Source of the DNA: Sambucus nigra
Lineage: Eukaryota; Streptophyta; Magnoliopsida; Dipsacales; Adoxaceae
DNA length: 64,000 nucleotides
Direction of reading: 5' to 3'
NCBI GenBank assembly: GCA_949130495.1
Contig: OX422207.1
Coordinates: forward strand, 708,818,456-708,882,455
How positions within the stretch are numbered: position 1 is the stretch's first letter; each line of letters begins with the position of its first letter. A model generated the notes under the pieces. It had not been told where the DNA came from and made no database searches. It saw nothing but the letters and a program-made list of their open reading frames with translations. The translations under genes and the position numbers were made by a program. Of the stretch, positions 1 through 12,119 are shown in pieces.

Positions 1-644
1 GATATTCATTGCAATACTGAAAAATTGTTGGAATCTATTATTTGATTCATTGAGATATATTATATCGTTGATTTGAGCATAATGTCATGAGATATTAATA
101 GGACACGGAGAATGGGCACCCGCTAATAGTCCAAAAACGGTTATATGGCTTTGATATGCCTAGGGGAGGTGTGGTGGGGCCTGGTGACCCATTGACGTTT
201 TGTTGAGAAATTAATATTGATATAGTGCTTGAGTATTTCATTGGATTTGTATATGCGCATTTGTATTGTTGCGATATATTCACCGTGCCAATTATATTTT
301 ATCATCTATTCCTATCATATTTTGAACTTCCCCGTATTTTCTTTATGTGGCAGGCTAGCGTGGATTGGGACGCTATAAACTATTTTAGAGGATTATCTTA
401 GAGCTTGGATTGGAAGATTTATTTTTTTTTGTATAAATTAGGAGTGTAATTTTTGTTGGAGAGTTTTGTATTTTGGGAAGAAACGTTTTTTTAAATCATT
501 ATTGTGGGAATAGAAGAATTGTGGTTTTGTTATATTTAAATCGTGGGAATTTAGATGCTCCAAACTCATTATTAACAGTTTTAGTTTAGTTTTTATCGCT
601 GTAGCATGTAGCGTGTCTCTTTTTCGGGTGCGCGGGGTGTTACA
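1..644 (+). repeat. LTR, 5'-truncated by window edge
   Basis: It aligns with 1648-2296 of the next LTR copy and ends gtgttaca directly before a PBS at 647-658. Only its 3' part lies in the window. Confidence 0.85.
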
Positions 645-878
645 GATGGTATCAGAGCTTAGGTATACCACAACCCTTGGGTTTTGGGTTTAAAATGCAC
701 GTTAGACGAGTTTTCTTAAGAAATAGAAAATTTGTGAAGACGTGTTAGGTATCGTGGTGGGGATGTTTAGAACTGATTGAAGGATTTTAGTATTGAAATT
801 TTTGGCAAATAGTATCGACTAGTATTCTATTTCGAGCCTAACCTTTCGTCGAATTTCGAGAAAGAAAGTGGGGAAGTA
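645..878 (+). repeat. Minimal internal spacer with PBS and PPT (unit 1)
   Basis: It starts with tggtatcagagc (647-658), matching the initiator-Met tRNA primer site used by many plant gypsy elements. It ends with a degenerate purine run near 865-876 just before the next LTR. It is about 234 bp long and has no open reading frame. Confidence 0.8.
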
Positions 879-2296
879 CGTAACAACCAAGATTTTTGAA
901 ATCGGTATTTTCAAACTAATTTGGGAAAATTCGAGAGAAAAAAGTATTGGATTTAATTAATTTTAATAATAAAATATGTTTATTTTTATATTCGAAATTC
1001 GAAAAGCTTTCTTAAAAGAAACCTAATATGAGTATATATAAGTCTTGGGCCATTTAGAGGAGTCCTGAAACATAAAACCCTCTAAGAGTCCTCGAAACAT
1101 AAAACACTCTAGAAAAAATATATGAAAATATTCGACCATCCAATCGAGCTGAAATTTTTAGTGCAGCTTCCTCTTATCATTAGCTACTATACTTTTAAAT
1201 TTTTGTAATTCCAATGGTCTGATCATCCGAATTTTTTTTTTACTGTTAGTATTTGATTAGAACTTTTTTCTTAATCAAACTCTTAATCCTTTATATATCA
1301 CAACATATTTGTGGCTTGGCTTTTAGAAATCAGTTTTTCATTGTCTTTTCATCGACAAGACCTATCCAAAATTATATCCTTCCATCTATAAACATTAGCC
1401 CCAAACTTAATCAAGTGTTTGACTCAATATTTGAAGGCTTATTTGGTATTTTCTCGAGTTTGAGTTAGAACGTGTTTTAATTATTTTCACGAGAGCAACA
1501 TGATGGTGCAATTAGATTTTAAGGCTGAAATTTATGTGATGATTCATCTGATGATTTTGAGGTACGGGACTTACACAATATGCTCCTAAATTCTCTCGAG
1601 AGTATTCCGTTTGTTTTATGTGTCAATTGCACTCGTGTTGAATTGTGATATTTATTGGAATCCTGAAATATTGTTGGAATCCTGAAATATTGTTGGAATC
1701 TATTATTTGATTCATGAAGATATATTATATCGTTGATTTGACCATAGTGTAATGAGATTTTAATATGGCACGGGGAATGGGCACCCGAAAATAGTCCAAA
1801 AACCGTTATATGGATTTGATATGCCTAGGGGAGGTGAGGTGAGGCCTGGTGACCTATTGACGTGTTATTGGGAAATTGATATTGATATAATGCTTGAGTA
1901 TTGTACTTGATTTGTATGCACGCACTTTTTATTGTTGCGATGTATTCACCGTCCTAATTATAATTGAGCATCTATTCCTATCATATTATGTACTAACCCG
2001 TATTTTCTTTCAGTGGCAGGCTAGCCTGGATAGGGACGCTATAGACTATTTTGGAGGATTATTTTGGAGCCTAGATTAGAATGTTTATTTTTGTTGTCTA
2101 AATTAGTGGTGTAATTTTTGTTGGAAAATTGTGTATTTTGGGGTGAAAAATTACTGTGGAAATAGAAGAGTTGTGGTTTTGTAATATTTAAATCGTGGGA
2201 ATTTAGGTGCACTATACTCATTATTGATTGTTTTAGTTTAGTTTTTATCGCAGTATCATGCCGCGTGTCTCTTTTGCGGGTGCGCAGGGTGTTAAA
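879..2296 (+). repeat. LTR copy 2 of the array
   Basis: It runs from cgtaac (a decayed tgtaac) to gttaaa (a decayed gttaca), about 1418 bp. A short duplication of the motif tggaatcctgaaatattgt occurs near 1657-1695. Donor-like gag|gtacgg lies near 1561 and acceptor-like ttcagtggcag near 2010-2020; both recur in the other copies. Confidence 0.85.
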
Positions 2297-2554
2297 GATG
2301 GTATCAGAGTTTAGGTATACGACAACCCTTGGGTCTTGCGTCTTGGGTTTTGGGTCTAGCTTGCGCGTTAGACGAGTTTTCTTTAAAAATAGAAAATTTT
2401 TGAAGACGTGTTAGGTATCGTGGTGGGGATGTTTATAATTGATTGGAGGACTTTAGTATTGTAGTTTTTGGAAAAGAGTATCGAGTATTATTATATTTCG
2501 AGCGTTAGGTTTCGTCGAATTTCAGGGGCGAAATTCCTTGTTAGGGGGGAAGTA
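2297..2554 (+). repeat. Minimal internal spacer with PBS and PPT (unit 2)
   Basis: PBS-like tggtatcagagt at 2299-2310, with the last base changed. The end holds a clear PPT, tagggggga at 2542-2550, just before the LTR start at 2555. The preceding text, tttcaggggcgaaattc, resembles the 3' tail of Tekay-type pol genes. This is the best preserved spacer. Confidence 0.85.
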
Positions 2555-3948
2555 TGTAACAACCATGATTTTTTAAATGGGTATTTTTAAACTAATTTGG
2601 GAAAATTCGAGAAAAACAAATATTGGGTTTAATTATTTTTAATAATTAAATATGTTTTATTTTTTATATTTGAAATTCGGAAAGCTTTCTTAAAAGAATC
2701 TTAATATGAGTATATACAAGTCTTGGGCCGTTTAGAGGAGTCCTTAAAAAATAAAACCCTCTAAGAGTCCTCGAAACATAAAATCCTCTAGAAAAAAAAT
2801 ATATAAAAAGATTCGACCATCCGATCGTGATGAATTTTTTTTGCAACTTCGTTTCGTTTTTAGTTACTGTACACTTAAATTTTAGTCAATTCTAATAGTC
2901 CGATCGTTCAATTTTTTTTAGTGTTTGTATTTGAATAGAACTTTTTTCTTAATCCAACTCTTAATCCTTTAAACATCACAACAAATTTGTGGCTTGGATT
3001 TTCAAATCGTTTTTTCATCAACTTTTCAATGAGAAGATCTCTCAATCCCGTTCATCTACAAACTTTAGCCCCAAACTTAATTAAGTATTTTACTCAGTAT
3101 TTGAATGCTTATTTCGTATTTTCTCGAGTTTGGGCTCGAACAGTTTTGATTAAATTTTGCGAGAGGAACATGATGGTGTAATTAGATTTTAAGGCTGAAA
3201 TTTATGTGACGATTCATGTGATGATTTTAAGGTACGGGACTTACACAATATGCTCCTAAATTCTCTCGAGAGTATTCCATTTGTTTCTGGGTCAATTGCA
3301 CTCGTGTTGAATTGCGATATTTATTGGAATCCTGAAAAATAGTTGGAATCTATCATTTGATTCATGAAGATATATTATATCGTTTTGTGTCATGAGATTT
3401 TAATATGGCATGGGGAATGGGCACCCGTAAATAATCCAAAAACCGTTATATGGCTTTGATATGCCTAGGGGAGGTGAGGTGAGGGCTGGTGACCTATTGA
3501 CGTGTTATTGGGAAATTGATATTGATATAATGCTTGAGTATTGCACTTAATTTGTATGCGCATATTTTTATTGTTGCGATTTATTCACCGTCCTAATTAT
3601 AATTGAGCATCTATTCCTGTCATATTATGTACCTCCCCGTATTTTCTTTTAGTGGAAGGCTAGCATGGATAGGGACGCTATAGACTATTTTGGAGGATTA
3701 TTTTGGATCCCGGATTGGAATATTTATTTTTGGTTTTTTAAATTAGTGGTGGGATTTTTGTTGGAAAATTGTGTATTTGGGGGTGAAACATTATTGTAAA
3801 ACATTTTTGTGGTAATAGAAGAGTTGTGGTTTTGTAATATTTAAATCGTGGGAATTTAGGTGCTTTATACTCATTATTGATTGTTTTAGTTTAGTTTTTA
3901 TCGCAGTATCGTGCCGCGTGTCTCTTTTGAGGATGCGCTGGGTGTTAC
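2555..3948 (+). repeat. LTR copy 3 of the array
   Basis: About 1394 bp, starting tgtaacaacc and ending gtgttaca, immediately followed by a perfect PBS at 3952-3963. It keeps the gag|gtacgg-like and ttttagtggaag-like sites seen in the other copies. Confidence 0.85.
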
Positions 3949-4200
3949 AAATGGTATCAGAGCTTAGGTATACCACAACACTCAGGTTTTCGATTTTGGG
4001 TCTATCATGTGCGTTAGACGAGTTTTCTTTAGAAATAGAAATTGTTTGAAGACGTGTTAGTTATCGTGGTGGAGATGTGTAGAATTGATTAGTTGACTTT
4101 AGTATTGGAATTTTTTGAAAATAGTAATGAGTAATATTGTCGTTCGAGCGTTAGGTTTCGTCGAATTTCAAGGGCGAAATTCATTGTTAGTGGAGAGGCA
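3949..4200 (+). repeat. Minimal internal spacer with PBS and PPT (unit 3)
   Basis: PBS tggtatcagagc at 3952-3963. The PPT is partly decayed (tagtggagagg, 4189-4199). It has the same layout and length class as the other two spacers. Confidence 0.8.
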
Positions 4201-5516
4201 TGTAACTACCAAGATTTTTTAAATGGGTATTTTAAAACTAATTTGGGAAAATTTGAGAAATACAAATATTGGATTGAATGATTTTTAATTATTAAATATG
4301 TTGGTTTTCATATTCGAAATTCGAAAAGCATTCTTAAAAGACTCCTAATATGAGTATATACTAGTCTTGGGCCGTTTAGAGGATTCCTGTAAACATAAAA
4401 CCCTCTAAGAGTCCTCAATACATAAATCTCTCTAGAAAAAATATATAAAATTATTCGACCATCCGATCAAGTAAACATTTTTGATGCAGCTTCCTCTGGT
4501 CTTCAGCTACTATACTCTTAATTTTTTTTCAAATTCCAATAGTCCAATCGTCCGAAATATTTTTTTAGAAATCACCTTTTCATAGTCTTTTCAACGAGAA
4601 GACCTCTCCAAAATTATTCCCTTTCATCTACAAACTTTAGCCCCAAACTTCGTCAAGTGTTTGACTCAATATTTGAAGGTTTATTTGGTATTCTCTCGAG
4701 TTTGGGCCATAACGAGTTTTGATTATTTTCACAAAAGGAACGTGATGGTGCGATCAGATTTTGAGGCTGAAATTTATGTGACGATTCTTGTGATGATTTT
4801 GAGGTACGGGACTTACACAATATGCTCATAAATTATCTCATGAGTACTCCGTTTGTTTTCTATGTCAATTGCACTCATGTTGAATTGTGATATTCATTGG
4901 AATCCTGAAAAATTGTTCGAATCTTTTATTTAATTCATTGAGATATATTATATTGTTGATTGGACCATACTGTCATGAGATTTTAATATTGAATGGAGAA
5001 TGAGAACCCATCAATAGTCTAAAAATCGTCATATGGCTTTGAGATGCATAGAGGACGTGAGGTGAGGCCTACTGACCGATTGATGTGTTGTTGTGAAATT
5101 AATATTAATATAATTCTTGAGTATTGCATTTGATTTGTATATGGAAATTCATATTGTTGCTCTTTATTTATCGTGCTAATTATTTTTGAGCATCTATTCT
5201 TGCTAGATTATGTACTTCCCCGAATTTTTTTAATTGCAGGCTAGCGTGGATTAGGACGCTATAGATTATTTTAGAGCTTGGATTGGAAGATTTATTTTTG
5301 ATGTATAAATTAATGGTGTATTTTTTGTTGCAGAATTGTGTATTTTGTGGAGTAACATTATTATAAATCATTATTTTGGAAATAGAAGAATTTTGGTTTT
5401 TTTATATTTAAATCGTGGGAATGTAAATGCTCTATACTCATTATTGATGGTTTTAGTTTAGTTTTTATCGCAGTAGCATGCCTCGTGCCTCTTTTCCCGA
5501 TGCGCAGGGTCTTACA
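4201..5516 (+). repeat. Last LTR of the array
   Basis: It starts tgtaactacc and ends gtcttaca. It is about 1316 bp, shorter than its siblings mainly through a small loss near 4550-4570. No PBS follows. Confidence 0.8.
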
Positions 5517-6272
5517 ATTCCCTTCATAATTCATCCTTTTAGGATTGTCATTTATTTTCACATATGTTCATCATGTATTTGCTTATGATAAAATTATTTG
5601 GGTTTGTGTTTGTGTGTAAGGTACTCAACCAATCATTTCATCTTTTTCTTTTACACCGAGTTTTGTCACCTTTTTTTATTTTTAAATGTTTGAGTTAAAA
5701 TGGAACTCGAAAGTGAAGACTATATGTTTTGTATTTTTGAAGTGAAATTGGACTTTGGATATAGTTTTTCATTTCTTTATGTTTTTTTAAGATGTTATAA
5801 ATTAATTCTCTGGGATTAGTTTTCTGTGGTAATTCACATATGTTGTAAATTAGATTTTTTTTAATTTTATTTTTAATTTATACTGTAATGTGTGTGTGTG
5901 TGTGTATATATATATTTGTATTTAATTTGGTGTTTACATTTTATTTTGTTAATTAGTTCATGTTTATTGTCTCTACACCTTCTATTATTTTCAATAAAAA
6001 AAGAAAATTGATTTAGGTTATGATTTTGTGAGTGTTAACTATTTAACATATGTCTCTATTTTTCCCATTCATTTCACCACTAGTCACTTTTTGTGATTTA
6101 GGTAGTGTGTGTTGCTGGGATTATATTCCAATGCTCGATCTTGGTCATGGATGGATTTAATACATTAATGTTTTTGTCTTAGTTATATGTTAATTTATAT
6201 TTATTTTTTTAGTTATTTGAATTGGGAGGGCTGAAAATTTGATTCATGTGCATGGTGGTGAATTAGGAGTGG
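5517..6272. other. Unassigned AT-rich DNA
   Basis: No gene or element end was recognised. It contains a (TG)n(TA)n microsatellite at 5889-5916. Together with 57333 onward it formed the target into which element A inserted. Confidence 0.5.
5889..5916. repeat. (TG)n(TA)n microsatellite
   Basis: A run of tg dinucleotides passes directly into ta dinucleotides. Confidence 0.9.
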
Positions 6273-6277
6273 GTAAT
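6273..6277. repeat. Left TSD of element A (gtaat)
   Basis: gtaat precedes the LTR start at 6278 and is repeated exactly at 57328-57332 after the 3' LTR, more than 51 kb away. Confidence 0.8.
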
Positions 6278-7534
6278 TCTAATACCCCATAATTTAGGGG
6301 TATTTATTAATAGTAAAATATTAAATTTTGAGAAATTTATATTGGTTATATTTTTATTTATTTAACCGATTATTTGAGTGAAAATTAAATTTGAAATAAA
6401 AAGTGTTACTATTATTTACTATTCAACATTGGATGCTTATTATTCAAATAGCACCTACTATTCACATAGGATGCTTACTAGTAGTTACAATTCAAATCGT
6501 ATTTTCTATTGACATGGGATTCGAAATAGTAATTACTGTTCAAATAGTATTTCTATTCACATAGGATGATAAATAGTGTTTACTATTTACATGGGATGCA
6601 AAATAATAATTACAAGTTAAGAATTTAGAATAAAATGACGAGCATATAATGGTCATTCTTATGAACCAACATTTCTCTTCATTCTCTTCTTAATTCTCTA
6701 CTACCATTCTCATTTTAATACACAAATCAACCCAAAACATAATCCATTTTCTCCTAAATCACAATTTCATCTAAACAAATTGTACTCTTTTATTTTAAAT
6801 TATATTTTTCGAGAAATATATTTTGGAGAACTTTGGATGAATTTCAAAGGATTTTTGGAGGGCCAATTGAAATTCTTTCCAAGAAGTATATCTTCTAGAC
6901 ATTTGAGGGATTATTCTCACTAATAGAGGAGCTATTTTGCGGTCTCTTTCTTCTACAATGTTTTTGGAGGTTTTCTAGGGAAGATAATTATACTCTTTTT
7001 GCTCATTCGATAAACAATATATTGTGCCTATTTTTATTTTTAAATTCTAAAATTTATGACATACAAATAAAGTTTATCTTGTCTTTAGTACATTTTACTA
7101 AATTCTAAATTTTGGTGAATAAATTAAGAAATTTAATTCAAGAAGTTACATACTAGATTAATTTAGTATAATTATGCATAGTAAAATTGGATTATGAATT
7201 GTACATTCTTAGTATGGTTTAAATGTTAAATCTAACATTGAATGAACTATATGTGTTGAAAATCATGATAGTCAATTAAATTTATGTTTTAATATGTTAA
7301 ATCTTATTTTTCATAATCTTGAGAATTGGGGTTCTAATAGATATTAACTTTTTCACCTTTGGGTTTATGAATTATATTGAAGATTTGATATAATCTCGAT
7401 TTTTTTAAATAGTTATTTTTCTACTTTTTTTTAAAACTTCATACTCTTATGTAAAATATAATTTTATAAAAGGTTCATGTTATAACCAAACCAAGAAAGG
7501 TCATTTACGATCTGAAAAATGAGAAAAATTAGAC

Positions 7535-7591
<57 letters not shown>

Positions 7592-8440
7592 CGACATGTA
7601 TTTCCATTGTAGAAAAATGATTTTTTAGCCCTATAGAAGGCGTAAATTGAAAAGATTTGAGAGTTTTTGTAGGAAATAGTTTTCTGAACAACTTTGGTAT
7701 TTTAAATTTCCCTAAAATCCAATAATATGGGGGCCATATTAACAAAGTGTTATTTTGACAACATAATGCTTACAATATCCTAAATGAGTACAATCCTAAT
7801 TTATGGGCATTGAAAAATATGCCTAAAATGTGTTGTTTTATGTGATGTGAGAATAATAAAATCCTTCTTTTTAATTTTTTTAGAGAATATATGCCTCACC
7901 CCTCCTTGATAAAAGTAGAGATTATAAAAGATCTTTGCATACATTAGTGACATGTGTATTTATACCTAGAGTGGTTAAATATTAATGTTATGCTGATAAC
8001 CATACACACGTGTCCACTTTTATTATAGTGTTATTATGGATATGTTGGATGGATAAGGTTAGTTCCTTATTGTGGGGCATGGTGACCCTAAGGGGGACTG
8101 GGGGACTGACCAAATTATGATGATTTTATAATTTATGGTGTTTGTGGTGGATAAGGTGAGACTGGATTCTTGTTTATAACGGGGATTTATTATGTTATGA
8201 ATTGCATCTTATTACAAACGTGTGAGGTCCTAGACATGATCACGAGCCTTATATATCAAAAAAATATTTAAATTGATTATATATCAATGAGAAATGTTAT
8301 GCGCTGGGAAGGTTCCTTGTTATATGGTATAATATTTAGGGATACTAGTGCCAATTATTTTAACAAAGGACCTAACTATACGAAAGTGTATTGGGAAGGT
8401 TCCTTGTTTGGACTTCATTCTTGCGATGTCTTGTGCATGA
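6278..8440 (+). repeat. 5' LTR of element A (3' end lost)
   Basis: It starts tctaatacccc and aligns with the 3' LTR (54691 onward) in blocks: the ataccccataatttagggg start, the paired nattcaaatagta-type repeats near 6420-6560, the stretch around 7710-7860, and 8040-8300. After about 8305 the two copies no longer match. The motif gggaaggttccttgtt occurs twice (8306-8321 and 8393-8408). No PBS follows, so a deletion or replacement removed the LTR end and the start of the internal region. The right boundary is approximate. Confidence 0.7.
7539..7589. repeat. (TA)n microsatellite in the element A LTR
   Basis: About 25 uninterrupted ta dinucleotides. The 3' LTR lacks this run at the matching place, so it expanded after insertion. 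Confidence 0.9.
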
Positions 8441-9028
8441 TTTTTAGTTCGGTCGAGATTTAGGAGATATTCGACGTAAGAATATTACGAAGGATTTAAT
8501 AATACGTTTAGTGAAGTGCATTTAGATTATGGAGAGGTTGAACAAAAGTTATTTCCCCTAGTTTATTTGGGCTCACAGGAAGATGGGGATTTTTCTACCT
8601 CAGCAAGGGACACCTATTGTCGTAGAACATGAGGACGAGTTTACGAACCTATCTTTTTTTTTGAAGATCCGAATACCGAGGAAAAATAATTACTATTTCT
8701 TGAAAGGTATCATTTTCCTCGCGAATTAGGCATATACTACGTATCCCATAGTAGTAGATAAGTGAGTCATTTATTTTATAATACATGAAGCACAAGAAGA
8801 AAATCAAGAAAGGGAGGAAATAAGCTCTCCCCAAGACTAGGGGAGGATTTGGAAAAGAAGGGAAAGGAGGTCAGGGACTTGATGGTGTTTTTTCTATTCA
8901 TGATGCCTTTACCATGCACATTCTTTTGTTGCATGACACTTCGTATTTTTATTTGGATGATTCTTACTCCTTGCACAAGGAGATTATAAGTAACTAGTCC
9001 GTTAGGCATGTCCACTTTTCTTACTGAG
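8441..9028 (+). pseudogene. Element A gag/protease remnant, upstream part
   Basis: Near 8600-8640 the plus strand reads a gag-like peptide ending VVEHEDEFTNLS, similar in layout to the end of a retrotransposon gag domain. Just before 9028 it reads VTSPLG, which fits the flap region of a gypsy protease and continues on the far side of element B at 51498. The stretch between has no readable domain. It is heavily mutated: no catalytic DTGA and no zinc knuckle are visible. The gag call is tentative; the protease call is firmer because the two halves join in frame across the ctgag duplication. Confidence 0.5.
9024..9028. repeat. Left TSD of element B (ctgag)
   Basis: ctgag directly precedes the LTR at 9029 and recurs at 51493-51497 after the other LTR. 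Confidence 0.9.
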
Positions 9029-10094
9029 TGAAACGACCCTTTAGTGTACTTTAGGTAAAAACCAACTTCGTTCCAATTTTAGTTAAAACCATATTTAACT
9101 TCTTAAAACCTAAACATGCATCTAAGTGATTAAAATCATTTGATGAATAAAGAATGCGATAAAATAAACAATTTCAGGAAAAATCCCCGAAAGGCAAAAC
9201 CTTTTTATTTCACTATAATTTGTAACAAAACGGCTTACATGGATTACAATGAAATAAGTGCAACATACAAAATACCCGCAAGTGTCGGTTTCGATATCTC
9301 GGCTGGAACTTTCCCTTTCCAGGAGGGCAGCAGTGAAGAAGAGAAACGACTTCTCCACATGATACTTCGTAAGGTCTCCTTTTATAATAGCACTCAGCTC
9401 TTCGGTTATAAAGTTATCCTCACAAAGTGCAACACAGTGTAGTGAATGGATTACCTTCCGGTAAACGCGTTCAAGATCACCTAACTTTGGAATGGAGTAA
9501 TACGATCTTGAATAAACACCGAAAGATGAAAAACTTGTATGGGAAAAAGGTTTTGAAACTGTTCTGCCTTCAGATACGTTTGAAGATACGTTTTATTTAT
9601 AACTGAGCTGCACAGAGTCCAAGAAAATGAAAACACAAAAATCGGGGCGGCAGGTCGTTCGAGCGAGATGAAATCTCATTCGCGCGACATTTCAATGTCG
9701 TTTGAACGATTGTCAATCTCATTCGAGCGAGATACAGTAAAAACAATATGTTTCCTTTTTAATTTAATTCTCGAATTTTCTTTAAACTATTTGAAGCTTA
9801 GAAATATTTTTAAAACATAAAAAGACTTTATTCCCAAACATTTAAATCACCCAATATTTAATCAATATACAGATTACCCAACTACTCACAAGTATTCATA
9901 CCTGAGTGATCTTAAACATATGCAAAATGTCTTGACTTGTAATCTTCTTGAAAGCTTTGATTGCACATTCTTGGACTTGAACTTTATCGTAGGCTTTAAA
10001 TAAACTCCATAGAAAACTAGCCAAGACTTAATTTATTTTGTCCGGAATTAAGCCAATTAAAACAAATGAATATGCTAAGAATTATGTTCTTACA
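9029..10094 (-). repeat. Element B 3' LTR (left copy)
   Basis: It begins tgaaacgaccc and ends gttcttaca in plus coordinates. In the first 320 bases I count roughly 27 differences from the right copy. A palindrome-rich patch (ttcgagcga and tcgtttgaacga types) lies at about 9654-9735. Confidence 0.9.
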
Positions 10095-10110
10095 AATCTC
10101 CCCCTTTGGC
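10095..10110 (-). promoter_or_regulatory. Polypurine tract of element B
   Basis: On the minus strand this reads gccaaagggggagatt, directly next to the 3' LTR: the plus-strand primer site for reverse transcription. Confidence 0.85.
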
Positions 10111-10492
10111 TATTCCGGGACAAAACTAAATAGAGCTATAAGCCATAAACAAATACATGTCCTATCCCAAAACACAGAAATATAAAAGTACAGGACATAG
10201 TGAGGCTGAATAAACGGTAGGCATCTGAATCTGTCTCTGAATGACAATCATCTAAATCTGTCTCTGTATGTGATGTATCAATGAATATCTGAATCGCTGA
10301 AAACAATACCTACACACACGAGACACAACCACAAAAATACCCAAGTGAAGTATGGAGGAAATAAACTAATATAAAATCATAATAAATACTCTCCCTACAT
10401 CACATATCTCTCCCCCTTTTTGCCTGGAATAGACAAAAGGTGAGACAAACACACCATATATAGCAATAAAATATAAGAATGAATCAGCATAT
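10111..10492 (-). other. Element B 3' untranslated region with a second PPT-like box
   Basis: No gene was seen. A second box reading aaaaagggggagaga on the minus strand lies at about 10405-10420. Multiple PPT boxes upstream of the 3' LTR are a described trait of Sireviruses. Confidence 0.6.
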
Positions 10493-10594
10493 CTAGATAA
10501 GCAATAGAAATATGACAATGGGTAGCAAAAGATAGCAGAAACAAATTAATAATGCGAGAATCACTAAAACAGCAAAAGTAGTCTGTACATCCAT
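10493..10594 (-). CDS. 33-residue hydrophobic peptide ORF
   Basis: The minus strand reads ATG to TAG, 33 residues. The first six (MDVQTT) are polar and the remainder is almost entirely hydrophobic (ending IVIFLLLI), long enough for one membrane span. It follows the end of the transposon-protein gene and precedes the PPT boxes. Many Sireviruses carry an envelope-like ORF in this position, so this could be a vestige of one, but so short an ORF can occur by chance. No ribosome context or homology supports expression. Confidence 0.3.
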   Translation of the reverse strand: MDVQTTFAVLVILALLICFCYLLLPIVIFLLLI

Positions 10595-10719
10595 GTCATA
10601 AAAACTACGATAGATACAACTGATCAAAAGAGTATATCATATCAGAGAGAATACAAAATACATCAGGAATATGGATATCTCAGATACAATAAAACAAATG
10701 CAACTAAGCATCGGTAGAA

Positions 10720-10720
10720 T

Positions 10721-10751
<31 letters not shown>

Positions 10752-10753
10752 AG
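10720..10753. repeat. Trinucleotide repeat (ATC)n(AGC)n
   Basis: An atc run passes into an agc run. On the minus strand it encodes alanine then aspartate runs at the C-terminus of the plant transposon protein. Confidence 0.85.
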
Positions 10754-10920
10754 TGTATGTGGAAGAAATATGACCAAGTCCAGATGAACAAGCGCCTCTC
10801 TACAGCTCTCTCTAACGCATCTCATCAAAAAATGTTGTCATCCGGGATTCAGCACGAACACGTGCTTCTGCCTCAGCATCAAATCTAGCCATGATAGAAT
10901 CATACATCCTTGACTGGACA

Positions 10921-10925
10921 GCTAC
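10921..10925. repeat. Left TSD of element C (gctac)
   Basis: gctac directly precedes the LTR start at 10926 and is repeated exactly at 46409-46413. Confidence 0.95.
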
Positions 10926-12041
10926 TGCAATATCCCGTATTTTTAGGCTATATTAATTTGGGAATTTATTAAATTTAATGTGAATTAATTATTTAATATA
11001 AATTCGAAAATTAATTATGTTATAATTATTAACGTGATGAGAGTTAGTAATTATGGGAAATTTGTTAAATATTACTAATGAGCAAAGTAATATATAATAT
11101 TGGCTACATTAAATGTCACGAGTGAATAAAATGATAATTTTGGAAATTTGAGTCGGGACGCGCCCGTGTCGCGTCGGGACTAAATATTGATGAGTAAAAG
11201 TGAATATATTATAAGTCACTCGTATGGTCTTTTTGAGTGTGCCAAAGTGTTCGGATGGGTTGAGATAGTCAGAAAATTGTACCCGGGGTTTAATTTGGGT
11301 CTCGGGGCATTCTTAGGCTTAATTAGTACCCCCGGAGGGCATTTTGGACATTTTACATTTTTGGGTAATTAAACCCATGAAAATTCAAGGGATATATCAG
11401 ATGTCTAAGGTTGTCTTCTAGGGTTAAAACAACCAAAGACAAGTGATGGCCATAGGAGATGGAAGGAGAGGCTTTTCTAAGCAATCCAAGGCTAACGATT
11501 CACCCGGTTGCACCGCCACCACCACCAATGCGTAGATCGCGCGACGGGGAACGCAACCACACCAAATTCGTCATCAAACCAGAACGTCGAAAATCCCAGG
11601 CAAGTGTTTATCTTTCTTATTTTCCTTAATGCATCACTCATGTTAGTCTAGGGATGATTAGGATGAGTTTTATGGAAGAAAACCCAAATTTGAGATAGGA
11701 AATCGCATGTAGTAATGATTTGAATGTTTATCTGGAAACCCCTTAACATGTAGAGGATTAAACCACGAAATTTTGATGTTTTAGAAGAAGAAAATTCTGG
11801 AAAAAGACTGATTAGAACCATGTTAAAGAGAATTCTAGGGTTCTTGAGATTTACATGAATTTTGGCCTGTTAATCCATGATTATTAATGGAAATTTGCAT
11901 GCTTTACGTAAAAGATGTATGGAATGGATTTATACTATTAGTAGTACAATTTTATGGACGATTGGGAATGAAAAGTTTGGATTTGGATGGAGTTATGTGA
12001 GAAAACCCGTAAGGGGTAACTGCAGAATTCGCCATACCTGC

Positions 12042-12119
12042 TTGATCGATCGATCGAGCCAAGAGCTTCGATCGATAGAAGGTTCGATCGATCGAGCCCC
12101 AGACCTTGATCGATCGACC
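12042..12119. repeat. gatcgatcg palindrome cluster in the element C LTR
   Basis: Four closely spaced copies built on the core atcgat, most followed by gagcc or gaccc. The 3' LTR holds the same patch at about 19871-19930 with one unit fewer. Confidence 0.85.

Larger units (their letters stand above)
1..5516 (+). repeat. Tandem array of LTR-spacer units
   Basis: The same order repeats about every 1.65 kb: LTR (ending gttaca or a variant), PBS-like tggtatcagagc, a short spacer, a PPT-like purine run, then the next LTR starting tgtaac. Three and a bit units are visible and the array runs off the left edge. The last LTR, ending at 5516, is not followed by a PBS, so this is the right end of the array. 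A tRNA-iMet-type PBS and a tail resembling the 3' end of Tekay/Del gypsy elements suggest a Ty3/gypsy origin. There is no coding capacity. Unequal recombination between LTRs of adjacent copies is the simplest origin. Confidence 0.85.
10704..10925 (-). pseudogene. Plant transposon protein, C-terminal part (split by element C)
   Basis: The minus strand continues the gene begun at 47423-46409. It reads a helical, charged stretch (RFDAEAEARVRAESRM), then an in-frame stop and a short frame disturbance, and ends in an alanine/aspartate-rich tail (DDDDDDSTDA) encoded by the catcat and cagcag trinucleotide run at 10720-10753. Element C inserted at gctac (10921-10925), splitting the gene by 35.5 kb. 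The function of this protein class is unknown. Confidence 0.6.

Noticed and set aside
7464..7745. Minus-strand frame with a long Ile-Tyr run
   Set aside because: It is a translation of the (TA)n microsatellite in the element A LTR.
8649..9015. Small minus-strand frames of 60-80 residues
   Set aside because: They lie in the worn gag/protease remnant of element A, on the wrong strand and without family features.
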